Assembly: GCF_900168255.1 (NCBI RefSeq)
Contig: NZ_LT799838.1
Location: 2,170,001-2,234,000, forward strand
Direction of reading: 5' to 3'
Source: Psychrobacter sp. DAB_AL43B
GTDB lineage: Bacteria; Pseudomonadota; Gammaproteobacteria; Pseudomonadales; Moraxellaceae
DNA length: 64,000 nt
Shown here: positions 1-8,382 of the stretch, one piece after another
Position numbering within the stretch: position 1 is the stretch's first letter
Layout of the letters: each line of letters opens with the position of its first letter
Notes under the pieces: model-generated
Seen by the model: only the letters and a program-made list of their open reading frames with translations
What the model was told of the DNA's origin: nothing
Databases searched by the model: none
Made by a program: the position numbers and the translations under genes

Positions 1-357
1 TTCTTCGGCTGCTTTTAAGGCAGCTTGTGCGGCTTTGGTTTTAGACTCAGCAACTTTAAGCGCTTCTTCGGCTACTTTGGTTTTTGCTTCCGCTGCTTTA
101 ATAGCTTTTTCAGCTTCGCCAATAACACCAACACCTCCGTTACTGCTACCTCCCGTATTACCTTCATCTATGGTGGTTTCCGTGCCACCATTCCCCGGTA
201 AAACCGGTGTTGGCTTCGGAGTAATAGTATTATCTCCGCCACTAGACGAACACGAGGCTAGAATAATAGCAGTTAAGAGAACCACACTAGCTTTAAGCGG
301 GGTATTTAATTTTCTTGCTGTCGATACAGCTGTAATTGAATGACGGTTAGGTGACAT
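1..357 (-). CDS. Surface lipoprotein, N-terminal part only (cut by window edge)
   Basis: Reading from an ATG at 357 leftward, the frame stays open to base 1, so the C-terminal part lies outside the window. The N-terminus is a lipoprotein signal with lipobox LASC at about residues 33-36, so the product is probably exported and lipidated. After the Cys comes a Gly/Ser/Pro/Thr-rich linker and then an Ala/Lys/Glu-rich heptad-like segment with repeats of AEKA, AEEALK and KTKAAQ, which predicts a coiled coil. The first 35 residues are nearly the same as those of the lipoprotein at 1044-3131, and the DNA just upstream (TCTTCCTCCATG on the plus strand) is shared too, so the two signals come from a common duplication. 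The ligand is unknown. It may belong to the same Slam-type surface lipoprotein group as its neighbour, but no barrel domain is visible here. Confidence 0.7.
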   Translation of the reverse strand, partial: MSPNRHSITAVSTARKLNTPLKASVVLLTAIILASCSSSGGDNTITPKPTPVLPGNGGTETTIDEGNTGGSSNGGVGVIGEAEKAIKAAEAKTKVAEEALKVAESKTKAAQAALKAAEE

Positions 358-1043
358 TCGTCTTCCTCCATGAAGAGTTTAAAATAGGATATAACTATGC
401 AAACATAAGTTCATTAACATGTATAGATAAACAAATTGTATAAAAGAAGTCAATAATTATTAATGAAATATTGTCGATTGTAATATTTAGTTACCAATTA
501 ATCCTAAGAGACGAATATAAGCTTTAATCATGATATAAAATGTATCAAATTAGACATGTCAAGCATGATTTAACAAATAAAACATAGAATTTCCTTTAAG
601 AAAATTAATTGAAGAGCCCTTCATTAAAACATTAAATTCATGCACTTAGGATTTAAATAAAATAAAACATATATAAAGTTTAAAATATTCAGCTAAGTTA
701 TGAGAAATAATTAGAGAAATGGATGGCTAATTAAGTTGAATACAACCTATTTAAGTAATAAGAAGTTATTTGTTAATATTGAAATAACAGTCCCTTAAAA
801 TATTCATTGCCTTAATATATGACCAAATAAAAACACTGTTATTTTGAACTATAGTTCGTATAAAAAAATAATGAGTAAATTACTAACACTTTAATAAAAT
901 AGACTTTTGTTAAATTAAAATATTAGTATAAAGTTTTATTTTATTGTTTTTTATTAAAAAATTTTACTTTTGAAGAAATTTAAAGTAGAAAAAAGCGCCC
1001 TAAGGCGCTTTTTTAATAAAACTATAATTTTAAATAGTTATAA
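358..1043. other. AT-rich spacer, about 690 bp, no gene seen
   Basis: The stretch is visibly much more AT-rich than its surroundings and holds no credible reading frame on either strand. The promoter and leader of the partial lipoprotein gene must lie near its left end, and the terminator of the next lipoprotein gene lies at its right end (988-1014). Nothing else could be supported. Confidence 0.6.
988..1014 (-). terminator. Rho-independent terminator of the double-barrel lipoprotein gene
   Basis: The stem AAAAGCGCC / GGCGCTTTT with a short CTAA-type loop is flanked by A and T runs on both sides. It lies 30 bases past the stop codon at 1044, so it terminates the minus-strand gene. The symmetric A/T runs would let it act in both directions. 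Confidence 0.8.
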
Positions 1044-3131
1044 CTATTTGACTACTTTTTCAGCGCCGAAAGTACCTTGGAATTTCGTACCTTCACCTGG
1101 TAGCTCACCTTTACCGCCTTTAGTTGGAGCGTCTTGATAGATACCGCCAATGAAGTTAGCGTCTTCACCATAGAACCCACCTGCCGTGTCGATGCCATTC
1201 TGATTACCAGCGAATGTATTGCCACTAATATCAGCATTTATCTTAATTTCATTACCAGCAGGCATATACTTATAATCGCCATCATTAAACGTTAATGTAC
1301 CATCCACTTTACCGCCGACAAAATCGACATCGAAATTGGAAGTACCATCAACTACTGCACCACCGCGGTCAGTATCGCTTAAATGTAGGTTTTCCATATA
1401 GGTAGCAACACCGCTATACGCGACCATACCGTCATTGATATTGTTATCAATGTTGTACTTAGCCAAGTCTTTCATGTACTGCATGTCTTCAAGGTTGGTG
1501 CCATTACCTTGTACATAGACAGTAGAAACTCGGGCAAAAGCACCGCCCATGAACCCAGGGTCACCATAAACATGACCGATCTGCATCTGTGAGTCAAAGT
1601 TTTTATAAACAGATGCATAGTCTAAGGTTAGTGTTAAAGGACCCTTTACTTTAGTCGAGCCATTATACACCTTAAAGCCATTACCATAATCTGCGTCATC
1701 TTCTCCGGTTAGCTGGACTTCGACCGACGCTTTCACAGAGGCAGGCTTGGTCATATCTGCACGGGCTATAAACTTATCGTAGCCGGTAAAGTTATCACCT
1801 GTACGATCATCTATTGCAACGTTTTCACCATCTATTATTTCCGTATTCGTAAGATCTTTGTCCCAAACATAGCTTGATTTATCATCACGTATCTCTCCGT
1901 AACCAACAGCATCATCTGTCAGCGAACCTTTTTTCTGGCTACTCAGTGTATTGCTTTGGAAGCCTGTAAATTCAGTATCTGCTTTTACATCTGGGTTGGC
2001 TGGAGGTTCTGGTAACTCTGGGTCTACTGGGTCTACTGGGTCTACTGGGTCTACTGGGTCTACTGGGTCTACTGGGTCTACTGGATCTACTGGATCTACT
2101 GGATCTACTGGATCTACTGGATCTACTGGATCTACTGGATCTACTGGATCTTTGCTAGCACCATAGGTACCTTGAGCACCATTGCCTTCGTATATCCCAC
2201 CTATGTATTTGGCATCATCGCCAAAGAATCCACCTTCGGTTGTGTAGCCTGAATTTTTATCGGCAGTCCCTGAGAATTGGTTACCGTTGATGTCAGCGTT
2301 AATACCAATGTTACCGGCTTTATCGAATGTGAGGTCACCTTTGACATTTTTAGCTACAAAGTCAGCAGTGAATACTGATTTACCAAATTCAACGTCATTA
2401 CCGATACCAGTTTTACGATAGGTTGCGTCTCCAGTATAACCAACTTTACCGTCAGTTGGCATATTTGCAGCTTTAGTCGCATTGCCAGTAACAGCTACGC
2501 CATTTACAGCAAGGTTGTTGTCGCCAAGGACGGCAGCACCATCAATATGACCAATGCGCATGTCATCGCCAAAGTCTTTGTAGATTGAGGTGTAAGCCAA
2601 TGGCAATTTGCCTACAGCAGTAGTAATCTCAGTGCTGTCTTCATGACTCATAAAGCCATTATCCAGCTCAGTATCATTGTCGCCTGAAGTGGTAATCGTA
2701 ACTTTAGGTAAGAGACCTTCTGACGCTGTATCTGCTCTAGCAACTAAGCTATCTTCACCTACTTCAAAGTCACGAGTTGTATCTGTAAACTCTTTACCTA
2801 CTAATGCTGTAGCGTCAATACTTAATGATTGAACACCAGTTTTTTTTCCTTCAGGATCAGTGGGATCAGTGGGATCAGTGGGATCAGTGGGATCAGTGGG
2901 ATCAGTGGGATCAGTAGGATCAGTAGGATCAGTAGGATCAGTAGGATCAGTAGGATCAGTAGGATCAGTAGGGATTGTTTCAAAAACATCATTAAGATTG
3001 TAAGAAGGCTCGTCAGTCGTATTACAGGCTGCGAGGATCATTGACGTTAAAAGTACCACGCTGGCTTTGAGCGGGGTTTTAATTTTTTTAGCTGTCGATA
3101 CAGCTTCGATTGAATGACGGTTAGGTGACAT
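1044..3131 (-). CDS. Surface lipoprotein with two TbpB-like beta-barrel domains and two 9-bp-repeat linkers
   Basis: This 695-residue predicted lipoprotein has lipobox LAAC with the lipidated Cys at residue 36. A Pro-Thr-Asp repeat linker follows at about residues 54-93, then a first domain at about 95-328, a Pro-Val-Asp repeat linker at about 330-371, and a second domain at about 375-695. Both domains end with the same pattern: INADI.GN.F.G, then GGF.G.DA..IGGIY, then GT.GA. This is the C-terminal eight-stranded barrel seen in transferrin-binding protein B, HpuA and factor-H-binding-like lipoproteins that Slam translocons move to the cell surface. Two barrels in one chain, each after its own Pro-rich spacer, is unusual. 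No Slam gene is in the window, so surface display is inferred and the ligand is unknown. The ribosome-binding site is GGAGGAAGA just before the ATG. The gene has its own terminator and seems to be monocistronic. Confidence 0.82.
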   Translation of the reverse strand: MSPNRHSIEAVSTAKKIKTPLKASVVLLTSMILAACNTTDEPSYNLNDVFETIPTDPTDPTDPTDPTDPTDPTDPTDPTDPTDPTDPTDPTDPEGKKTGVQSLSIDATALVGKEFTDTTRDFEVGEDSLVARADTASEGLLPKVTITTSGDNDTELDNGFMSHEDSTEITTAVGKLPLAYTSIYKDFGDDMRIGHIDGAAVLGDNNLAVNGVAVTGNATKAANMPTDGKVGYTGDATYRKTGIGNDVEFGKSVFTADFVAKNVKGDLTFDKAGNIGINADINGNQFSGTADKNSGYTTEGGFFGDDAKYIGGIYEGNGAQGTYGASKDPVDPVDPVDPVDPVDPVDPVDPVDPVDPVDPVDPVDPVDPVDPELPEPPANPDVKADTEFTGFQSNTLSSQKKGSLTDDAVGYGEIRDDKSSYVWDKDLTNTEIIDGENVAIDDRTGDNFTGYDKFIARADMTKPASVKASVEVQLTGEDDADYGNGFKVYNGSTKVKGPLTLTLDYASVYKNFDSQMQIGHVYGDPGFMGGAFARVSTVYVQGNGTNLEDMQYMKDLAKYNIDNNINDGMVAYSGVATYMENLHLSDTDRGGAVVDGTSNFDVDFVGGKVDGTLTFNDGDYKYMPAGNEIKINADISGNTFAGNQNGIDTAGGFYGEDANFIGGIYQDAPTKGGKGELPGEGTKFQGTFGAEKVVK
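2020..2145 (-). repeat. 9-bp tandem repeat (14 units) encoding Pro-Val-Asp linker
   Basis: Fourteen perfect-length 9-bp units run through the gene. On the plus strand the first seven read GGGTCTACT and the last seven read GGATCTACT. The unit is a multiple of three, so copy-number change would lengthen or shorten the linker between the two barrels without breaking the frame. Confidence 0.93.
2854..2970 (-). repeat. 9-bp tandem repeat (13 units) encoding Pro-Thr-Asp linker
   Basis: Thirteen 9-bp units. On the plus strand six read GGATCAGTG and then seven read GGATCAGTA. This places a rigid Pro/Thr/Asp spacer between the lipidated N-terminus and the first barrel. The third-position variant is sorted into two uninterrupted blocks, as expected from slippage or unequal recombination of short arrays. 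Confidence 0.93.
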
Positions 3132-3391
3132 TCTTCTTCCTCCATGGATGATTGATAGATATTCCGTTATCTACTAACAGTGAAATTAGTACTCAAATAA
3201 AATGCATAGATAACCGAATTTAGTTCATAACGTGACTTGATAAAAAATAATAACTATTGATAAAACTTGCAGCAGATTTTCTTTTGTAAGGTATTAAGCA
3301 TCTTTATCTAAAGCTACTCAATACCTCGTATTTACTAGTGATCAATTAAGCGTTTCGGCTTTATTGAGAAAAAATTAGACCTTATGCTAGA

Positions 3392-4744
3392 TTACAAGCT
3401 TTGATACGACAGTTTTACACCAGCAATATAGCCATCATTGTCTTCCGCTTTACTAACGATACTGCCATTAGGCAATTGTCCTGTCGCATCGCCAAATTTA
3501 AGATATTTACCGCCAACTGATACTGCCCATTCAGGAGTGACATTATATTTGACACCACCACCAATACTATAATAACCATCAATAGTACCCAATGAGCTAA
3601 CCGGATCCCCTGCACCAGAGTCATAACCAAGAACGACAGAACCAGCAAGTTTTTCATTAAAGCGTTTAGCTAAGCCAACATCTACCTTCCATTGGTCTTT
3701 TTCATAAGACAATAATGGTAAGCCTTCTGGTACAGCTGCTTTTGAAAACACATTGTATAAAGGAGGAACGATCGAAAAATCGCTCCATGGTACCCAGCGC
3801 ACATCTAATGTACCTAATAACTGATACTTCTCACTCAAACCTGTCTGGATGTTTAAGTTTACTGACTCAGGAGTTGTGACTGTTGCATCAGTTGTCGCAT
3901 TGGCTTTGATATCATATCCAGCACTTCCTGGAATCTGAGAAACAACGAGGTCTTTATATTCGCTGTCTAAAAGTGGAACTCTTTCAGCGATAGCTGTTTT
4001 ATGTTCAATTTCAGAACGATAAGTTAAAGCAGCATTCAGCGCTATTTCAGGTTTACTATAAGCAAGACCTGCGACCCAACCATAATCAGTATCGGTATTG
4101 ACATTAGCATCATATCCCGTCAATGGACCATAGGCTTTACCACGCAAATGCACGTCCGCTTTTGCCTTTTGCATTACTGGACCACCAAACACCTGAAAAC
4201 CGTTAGATTTATAACCGATCAAACCCGTCCAAGTCTCAGTATGAACACTTACATTGGTATTTTTATTATAATCAGGGTCTAGTATTGCAGAATTTATGAC
4301 TTCGTTTTTAGCGCCGACTCCATTGAATTTAGGTGTTATAAGCGTTTGTTCACCTACTTTAGAAACAAAATTACTATCACCTTTATACTCTATTTCCGCG
4401 CCAAATGGCTCGTCGTAAAATACGCCTATACTAATATTGTCATTGACATCAGTTTTCACACCATAACGCATAAAGCTATAAGCATCATCAGTGACATTTC
4501 CAGTGCTTTGGCCTTTCACATATTCAGCTTCAGTCGAAGTGATACCAAATGCATTTCCAGCATTATCATGCGCTGAAACGTCAGTATCAATATACGCAAA
4601 GTCAATTTCGGCATATGTACCAGGGTTAAAGAAGCCTTTAATGTCCTGACCTGAACGATCAAGACCAGCAGCGTGACTCATGCTAGCTACAGAAAGAGCA
4701 GCGATAGCTAACGTGAGCGTTTTTAAATGAAAAGTAGCGCGCAT
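3392..4744 (-). CDS. FadL/OmpP1/TodX-family outer membrane transport protein, copy 1
   Basis: This 450-residue protein has a cleavable signal peptide (cut probably near residue 25, after SMSHA) and then AGLDRSGQDI, the start typical of the mature FadL family. The family forms 14-stranded outer-membrane barrels with an N-terminal hatch and takes up long-chain fatty acids or other hydrophobic compounds. The C-terminal part holds family-typical stretches such as VGLAKRF, GYYSIGGGVKYNVTPEWAVSVGGKYL and a final strand ending in YQSL. It is the last of three tandem paralogues on the minus strand and is more diverged in its middle from copies 2 and 3. The start is set by GGAGA seven bases before ATG. 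The substrate cannot be told from sequence. Confidence 0.85.
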   Translation of the reverse strand: MRATFHLKTLTLAIAALSVASMSHAAGLDRSGQDIKGFFNPGTYAEIDFAYIDTDVSAHDNAGNAFGITSTEAEYVKGQSTGNVTDDAYSFMRYGVKTDVNDNISIGVFYDEPFGAEIEYKGDSNFVSKVGEQTLITPKFNGVGAKNEVINSAILDPDYNKNTNVSVHTETWTGLIGYKSNGFQVFGGPVMQKAKADVHLRGKAYGPLTGYDANVNTDTDYGWVAGLAYSKPEIALNAALTYRSEIEHKTAIAERVPLLDSEYKDLVVSQIPGSAGYDIKANATTDATVTTPESVNLNIQTGLSEKYQLLGTLDVRWVPWSDFSIVPPLYNVFSKAAVPEGLPLLSYEKDQWKVDVGLAKRFNEKLAGSVVLGYDSGAGDPVSSLGTIDGYYSIGGGVKYNVTPEWAVSVGGKYLKFGDATGQLPNGSIVSKAEDNDGYIAGVKLSYQSL

Positions 4745-4870
4745 TGGGTATCTCCAAACATCCTCGTTGTTTAACCGCCTGCATAATTAATATTTAGTAT
4801 TGTTACTTAAAATATAAGATTATGTAAACGATGTCCTGAAATGTATAGTAATGGCTTTTTCACACGAAGA
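4745..4870 (-). repeat. Leader/promoter segment duplicated upstream of FadL copies 1 and 2
   Basis: The 120-odd bases upstream of copy 1 match those upstream of copy 2 (6523-6642) with only about four differences by eye, including the ribosome-binding site and the region likely to hold the promoter. The coding regions differ far more, so the leader has been copied recently or is under stronger constraint. Confidence 0.85.
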
Positions 4871-4899
4871 CAACAACAAAAGTACGCTATTTCACTAAT

Positions 4900-4915
4900 G
4901 TGACTGGCCAGTACA
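4900..4915. promoter_or_regulatory. Palindromic operator-like site upstream of FadL copy 1
   Basis: GTGACTGGCCAGTACA contains the perfect palindrome ACTGGCCAGT. A closely related and more complete palindrome lies at 8279-8294 upstream of copy 3, both preceded by CTAAT. The site lies about 155-170 bases upstream of the start codon. A dimeric repressor of TetR type would fit such a site, but the regulator is unknown. Confidence 0.45.
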
Positions 4916-5102
4916 TAAATTACTTAGATAAGTTTCTGAAAATTATTTTCTAGTTTTGCTTAATATTATTGATGATTAGAGGTTGAAAGTGAATGACCTC
5001 TGTCTTTCAGACTTTTTATGCGCGACTATAAATAATAATTTAGTGCGAGAGAATAAAACTTTAATTCTTTTAACTACTATCCCTTACCAGTTAATAGACA
5101 AC

Positions 5103-5134
5103 AAAAAAGCGACCCATAATGGATCGCTTTTTTT
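5103..5134 (-). terminator. Terminator of FadL copy 2
   Basis: AAAAAGCGACCCA / TGGATCGCTTTTT forms a stem with one internal mismatch, followed on the minus strand by a T run. It lies about 60 bases past the stop of copy 2. The same sequence recurs at 6854-6885 after copy 3, so the terminator was duplicated with the gene. Confidence 0.85.
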
Positions 5135-5193
5135 ATTGGTGTTTTATTTATCTATAATATTGAAATTAACTTTAGAAGAAATTATTTAAAGTT

Positions 5194-6522
5194 TTATTTT
5201 CCTTGATAAGAAAGCTTCATACCAAGGATATAACCATCATTGTCTTGGAAATCGCCAACGATTTTACCAGTAGGCAATTGACCTTTAGCATCACCGAACC
5301 ATAAGTATTTGCCACCGGCTGATACTGCCCATTCAGGTGTGACGTTATACTTCGCGCCAAGACCAACACTATAGTAGCCATCGATAGGACCTAATGAAGT
5401 TGTTACATCGCCAGCACCACTATCCCAACCAACGGTACCACTAACGGCTAAAGCTGGCGCTAAACGCTTAGCAAGACCAAGCTCTACTTGCCATTGGTCG
5501 TCTTCATACTCGACTAAATCTAAACCGTTAGGACGTGCAGTAGATTGGCTAACTTCATTATATAGTGGTGGAGTAATTACAAAATCACCCCATGGTACCC
5601 AGCGTACTTTTGCCGTAGCTAAAGTTGTCGGATTTATACCAGTTTGGAAATCAAAGTTTACGGACTTAGGCGTGGTCAACTCCATATTGGTAACTTGAGT
5701 AGCTGGAAGAGCACGGGGAGGCGTACCAATTCCACCGATAGTTGGTGCTAAAGGATAACTCTCATAAATATCCATGCTGTGGTCAATCTCAGAGCGATAC
5801 GTCAAAGCAGCTTTTAAAGCGATTTCAGGCTTGCTATAAGACATACCGGCAATCCAACCATAATCTTGATCTGGACTAATATGTGAGGTATAGCTAGTAG
5901 CTGGACCATAAGCAAGACCACGTAGCTTAACATCAGCTTGTACACGTTGCGCTACCGGACCACCGTAAATTTGGAAATTTTTATCTGCGCCAAGCTTCAT
6001 ACCAAGAATAGCAGTTAAGTTCTCACTACGAACTTCAACATTCGTACCCTGTCCTGCAGTCGTTGCTTCAGCCCCTATGATTGCATTACCGATTGGTCCA
6101 CTAGGGACTTGGTCATTTGCAAACTCACCTGCTGATTGAGCTGGATTAGTATTTGCAACAAAGTTGTTATCACCTTCATAGTTAGCAGCAGCGCCAAATG
6201 GTTCGTCGTATAAAACGCCAATACTAAAAGTATCATTGATATCGGTTTTTACACCATAGCGAAAGAAATCATAAGATTCCGCAATATCACCAGTAGCATT
6301 ACCGCGCACATAACGGTTGTCACCAGGGTTGTTATTAGAGCTATCATAACCACTGACATCAGCATCGATATAAGTATAGACCGCTTCAGCGTAAGTGCCA
6401 TCTTGTAAGAATGCAGTGATATCTTGACCTGAGCGATCGAGACCTGCAGCGTTAGTAATACTAGCTACAGAAAGAGTAGCAACCGCTACAGCAAGAGTTT
6501 TTAAATGAAAAGTAGCGCGCAT
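5194..6522 (-). CDS. FadL/OmpP1/TodX-family outer membrane transport protein, copy 2
   Basis: This 442-residue paralogue of the two flanking genes has its signal peptide cut near residue 25 (ITNA, then AGLDRSGQDI). Along most of its length it resembles copy 3 more than copy 1: both share TAFLQDG.YAEAVYTYID.DV near the N-terminus, PKSVNFDFQTGINPT and ATAKVRWVPW in the middle, and GYYS.GLGAKYN near the C-terminus. It probably forms an outer-membrane channel for a hydrophobic substrate. The loop regions around residues 65-80 and 130-165 differ in length between copies, as expected where surface loops set specificity. Its leader is nearly identical to that of copy 1, but the operator-like palindrome seen upstream of copies 1 and 3 has decayed here (6675-6693). 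It has its own terminator, so it is probably transcribed alone. Confidence 0.86.
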   Translation of the reverse strand: MRATFHLKTLAVAVATLSVASITNAAGLDRSGQDITAFLQDGTYAEAVYTYIDADVSGYDSSNNNPGDNRYVRGNATGDIAESYDFFRYGVKTDINDTFSIGVLYDEPFGAAANYEGDNNFVANTNPAQSAGEFANDQVPSGPIGNAIIGAEATTAGQGTNVEVRSENLTAILGMKLGADKNFQIYGGPVAQRVQADVKLRGLAYGPATSYTSHISPDQDYGWIAGMSYSKPEIALKAALTYRSEIDHSMDIYESYPLAPTIGGIGTPPRALPATQVTNMELTTPKSVNFDFQTGINPTTLATAKVRWVPWGDFVITPPLYNEVSQSTARPNGLDLVEYEDDQWQVELGLAKRLAPALAVSGTVGWDSGAGDVTTSLGPIDGYYSVGLGAKYNVTPEWAVSAGGKYLWFGDAKGQLPTGKIVGDFQDNDGYILGMKLSYQGK

Positions 6523-6642
6523 TGGGTATCTCCAAACATCCTCGTTGTTTAACCGCCTGCATAATTAATATTCAGTATTGTTACTTGAAATATAAGATTA
6601 TGTAAACGATGTCCTGAAATGAATAGTAATGACTTTTTGACA
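6523..6642 (-). repeat. Duplicated leader segment upstream of FadL copy 2
   Basis: This is the second copy of the segment described at 4745-4870. The rest of the gap up to 6850 is AT-rich and carries no gene. Confidence 0.85.
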
Positions 6643-6853
6643 CTAAAACAACATCTAAAATACTTTTTTTCTTGCTAATTACTCTCTAGTACAGCTATTA
6701 AACCTATATTAGAAAACAATAGTTTATTCGTATTAATATCAATATCTTATATAATTAAATATTACCAAACTTAAGTCTAATATCTGGTAATTCTGGATAT
6801 TTAATAAAAATATTAAACAAATATATTGGCTATCATTTATTTTGCTTAACGCA

Positions 6854-6885
6854 CAAAAAAGCGACCCATAATGGATCGCTTTTTT
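6854..6885 (-). terminator. Terminator of FadL copy 3
   Basis: Near-identical copy of the hairpin at 5103-5134, located about 45 bases past the stop of copy 3. Confidence 0.85.
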
Positions 6886-6930
6886 GTAGATAATGGTATT
6901 AACCTTATATTAGGTTAACCCTATTACACT

Positions 6931-8160
6931 CTAATTAAAATTTTGTTTGGCTTGATAAGACAGCTTCACACCAAGCGCGAAACCATCATTGTCTTCAAAG
7001 TTACTTACTACAGTTTTACTAGGTATCTGACCATCGGCATCACCGAACCATAGATATTTACCACCAGCAGAAATAGCCCAGTTGTCAGTTAAGTTATACT
7101 TTGCGCCAAGACCAGCACTGTAATAACCTTCAATAGGACCTAGAGAAGTGACTGGATTGCCAGCACCACTATCCCAACCAACCGTACCTGTCACCGCTAA
7201 TACTGGCGTTAGACGTTTAGCAAGACCTAATTCAACTTGCCACTGGTCTTTATCGTAGCTAACCAAGTCTAAACCTTCAGCTGGAATACCAGGCTGACCT
7301 GCTAGTTTTTTGCTAGTTTCATTATATAGTGATGGCGTGATCGCAAAATCACTCCATGGTACCCAGCGTACTTTTGCTGTGGCTAACATAGTTGGATTAA
7401 TACCCGTTTGGAAATCAAAGTTCACTGACTTAGGGGTAGTAATCTCAATAGTATCGATTCTATTTGATGAAAGCCCTAGACCAGGAGTAGCAGCAAAAGG
7501 ATAGATTTCGGCAGCCTGCGTATTATGCTCAATTTCTGAACGATACGTTAACGCTGCCTGTAAGGCAATTTCAGGCTTACTATAAGCGACGCCAGCCAAC
7601 CAACCATAGTCCTGATCAGCACTGATGTTAGTAGTATAACCATTAGCGATACTATAAGCAGTTCCACGCAATTTAACATTGGCTTTCACACGCTGGGCTA
7701 CTGGACCGCCATATACTTGGAAGTTCTTATTTTCGCCAAGTTTTGCACCAACAATGCCAGTGATGCTTTCAGTACGAACTTCAACATTGGTACCTTCACC
7801 ATTTCTAGGTGAAAGAGGATCTTGATCTACAAAGTCATTCTTGCCACTATAGTCAGCCGCTGCACCAAAAGGCTCGTCATATAAAACACCAACGCTAAAC
7901 GTGTCATTGATATCGGCTTTTACACCATAACGAAAGAAGTCATAAGACTCGGCAATATCATCAATCTTGTTATCTGACGAATCTTTACCAGTGACATCGC
8001 CATCGATGTAAGTATAAACCGCTTCAGCGTATAGACCATCTTGCAAAAAGGCAGTGATGTCTTGGCCTGAACGATCAAGACCTGCCGCACTCGCCACACT
8101 AGCAATAGAAAGAGTAGCAATTGCTACCGTGAGGGTTTTAAGATTAAAATTTGCGCCCAT
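6931..8160 (-). CDS. FadL/OmpP1/TodX-family outer membrane transport protein, copy 3
   Basis: This is a 409-residue member of the same three-gene array. The chosen start is the ATG at 8160 (MGANFNLKTL), not the in-frame ATG at 8181: the upstream one lies over the ribosome-binding site GGAGA, and the 8160 start lines up with MRATFHLKTL of the other copies. The signal peptide ends near residue 25 (SVASA, then AGLDRSGQDI). The protein is probably an outer-membrane channel for fatty acids or other hydrophobic molecules. It is the first of the three in the direction of transcription, but each copy appears to have its own promoter region and copies 2 and 3 have their own terminators. A perfect palindrome at 8279-8294 lies upstream. 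Confidence 0.86.
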   Translation of the reverse strand: MGANFNLKTLTVAIATLSIASVASAAGLDRSGQDITAFLQDGLYAEAVYTYIDGDVTGKDSSDNKIDDIAESYDFFRYGVKADINDTFSVGVLYDEPFGAAADYSGKNDFVDQDPLSPRNGEGTNVEVRTESITGIVGAKLGENKNFQVYGGPVAQRVKANVKLRGTAYSIANGYTTNISADQDYGWLAGVAYSKPEIALQAALTYRSEIEHNTQAAEIYPFAATPGLGLSSNRIDTIEITTPKSVNFDFQTGINPTMLATAKVRWVPWSDFAITPSLYNETSKKLAGQPGIPAEGLDLVSYDKDQWQVELGLAKRLTPVLAVTGTVGWDSGAGNPVTSLGPIEGYYSAGLGAKYNLTDNWAISAGGKYLWFGDADGQIPSKTVVSNFEDNDGFALGVKLSYQAKQNFN

Positions 8161-8278
8161 TGTGTATCTCCAAACATCCACGTTGTTTACCGCTATACCG
8201 AACTTTGTTAGGTAGGCGATACATAAGGTGAAGGATATTAATGTTTTTCTTACACTAAAACAACATCATTTCTCTAAT

Positions 8279-8294
8279 GTGACTGAACAGTCAC
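8279..8294. promoter_or_regulatory. Perfect 16-bp palindrome upstream of FadL copy 3
   Basis: GTGACTG AA CAGTCAC is a perfect 7-bp inverted repeat with a 2-bp spacer, about 120-135 bases upstream of the start codon. Its relative at 4900-4915 lies upstream of copy 1. It is a candidate operator for a dimeric regulator. No candidate regulator gene is nearby. Confidence 0.5.
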
Positions 8295-8382
8295 TGGAGA
8301 GTGTATTTATTCAAAAATACACATATAAATTTAATAAAAGTAGTGCCGCTTATTTGCTATTTATCGTTAGCGATTAATATGG

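Noticed and set aside
1951-2166. Open frame on the plus strand of Ser-Thr-Gly repeats
   Set aside because: It is the antisense shadow of the 9-bp repeat array in the lipoprotein gene; any repeat of this unit stays open in several frames.
2020-2970. Possible CRISPR arrays
   Set aside because: The repeats are 9 bp, contiguous, without spacers, and lie in frame inside a coding gene; no cas genes are present.
2829-3044. Open frame on the plus strand of Ser-Gly-Ile and Ser-Arg-Ile repeats
   Set aside because: Antisense shadow of the Pro-Thr-Asp repeat array; no ribosome-binding site.
4983-5189. 68-codon plus-strand frame between FadL copies 1 and 2
   Set aside because: It runs through the terminator of copy 2, lacks a start signal and has the composition of AT-rich noncoding DNA.
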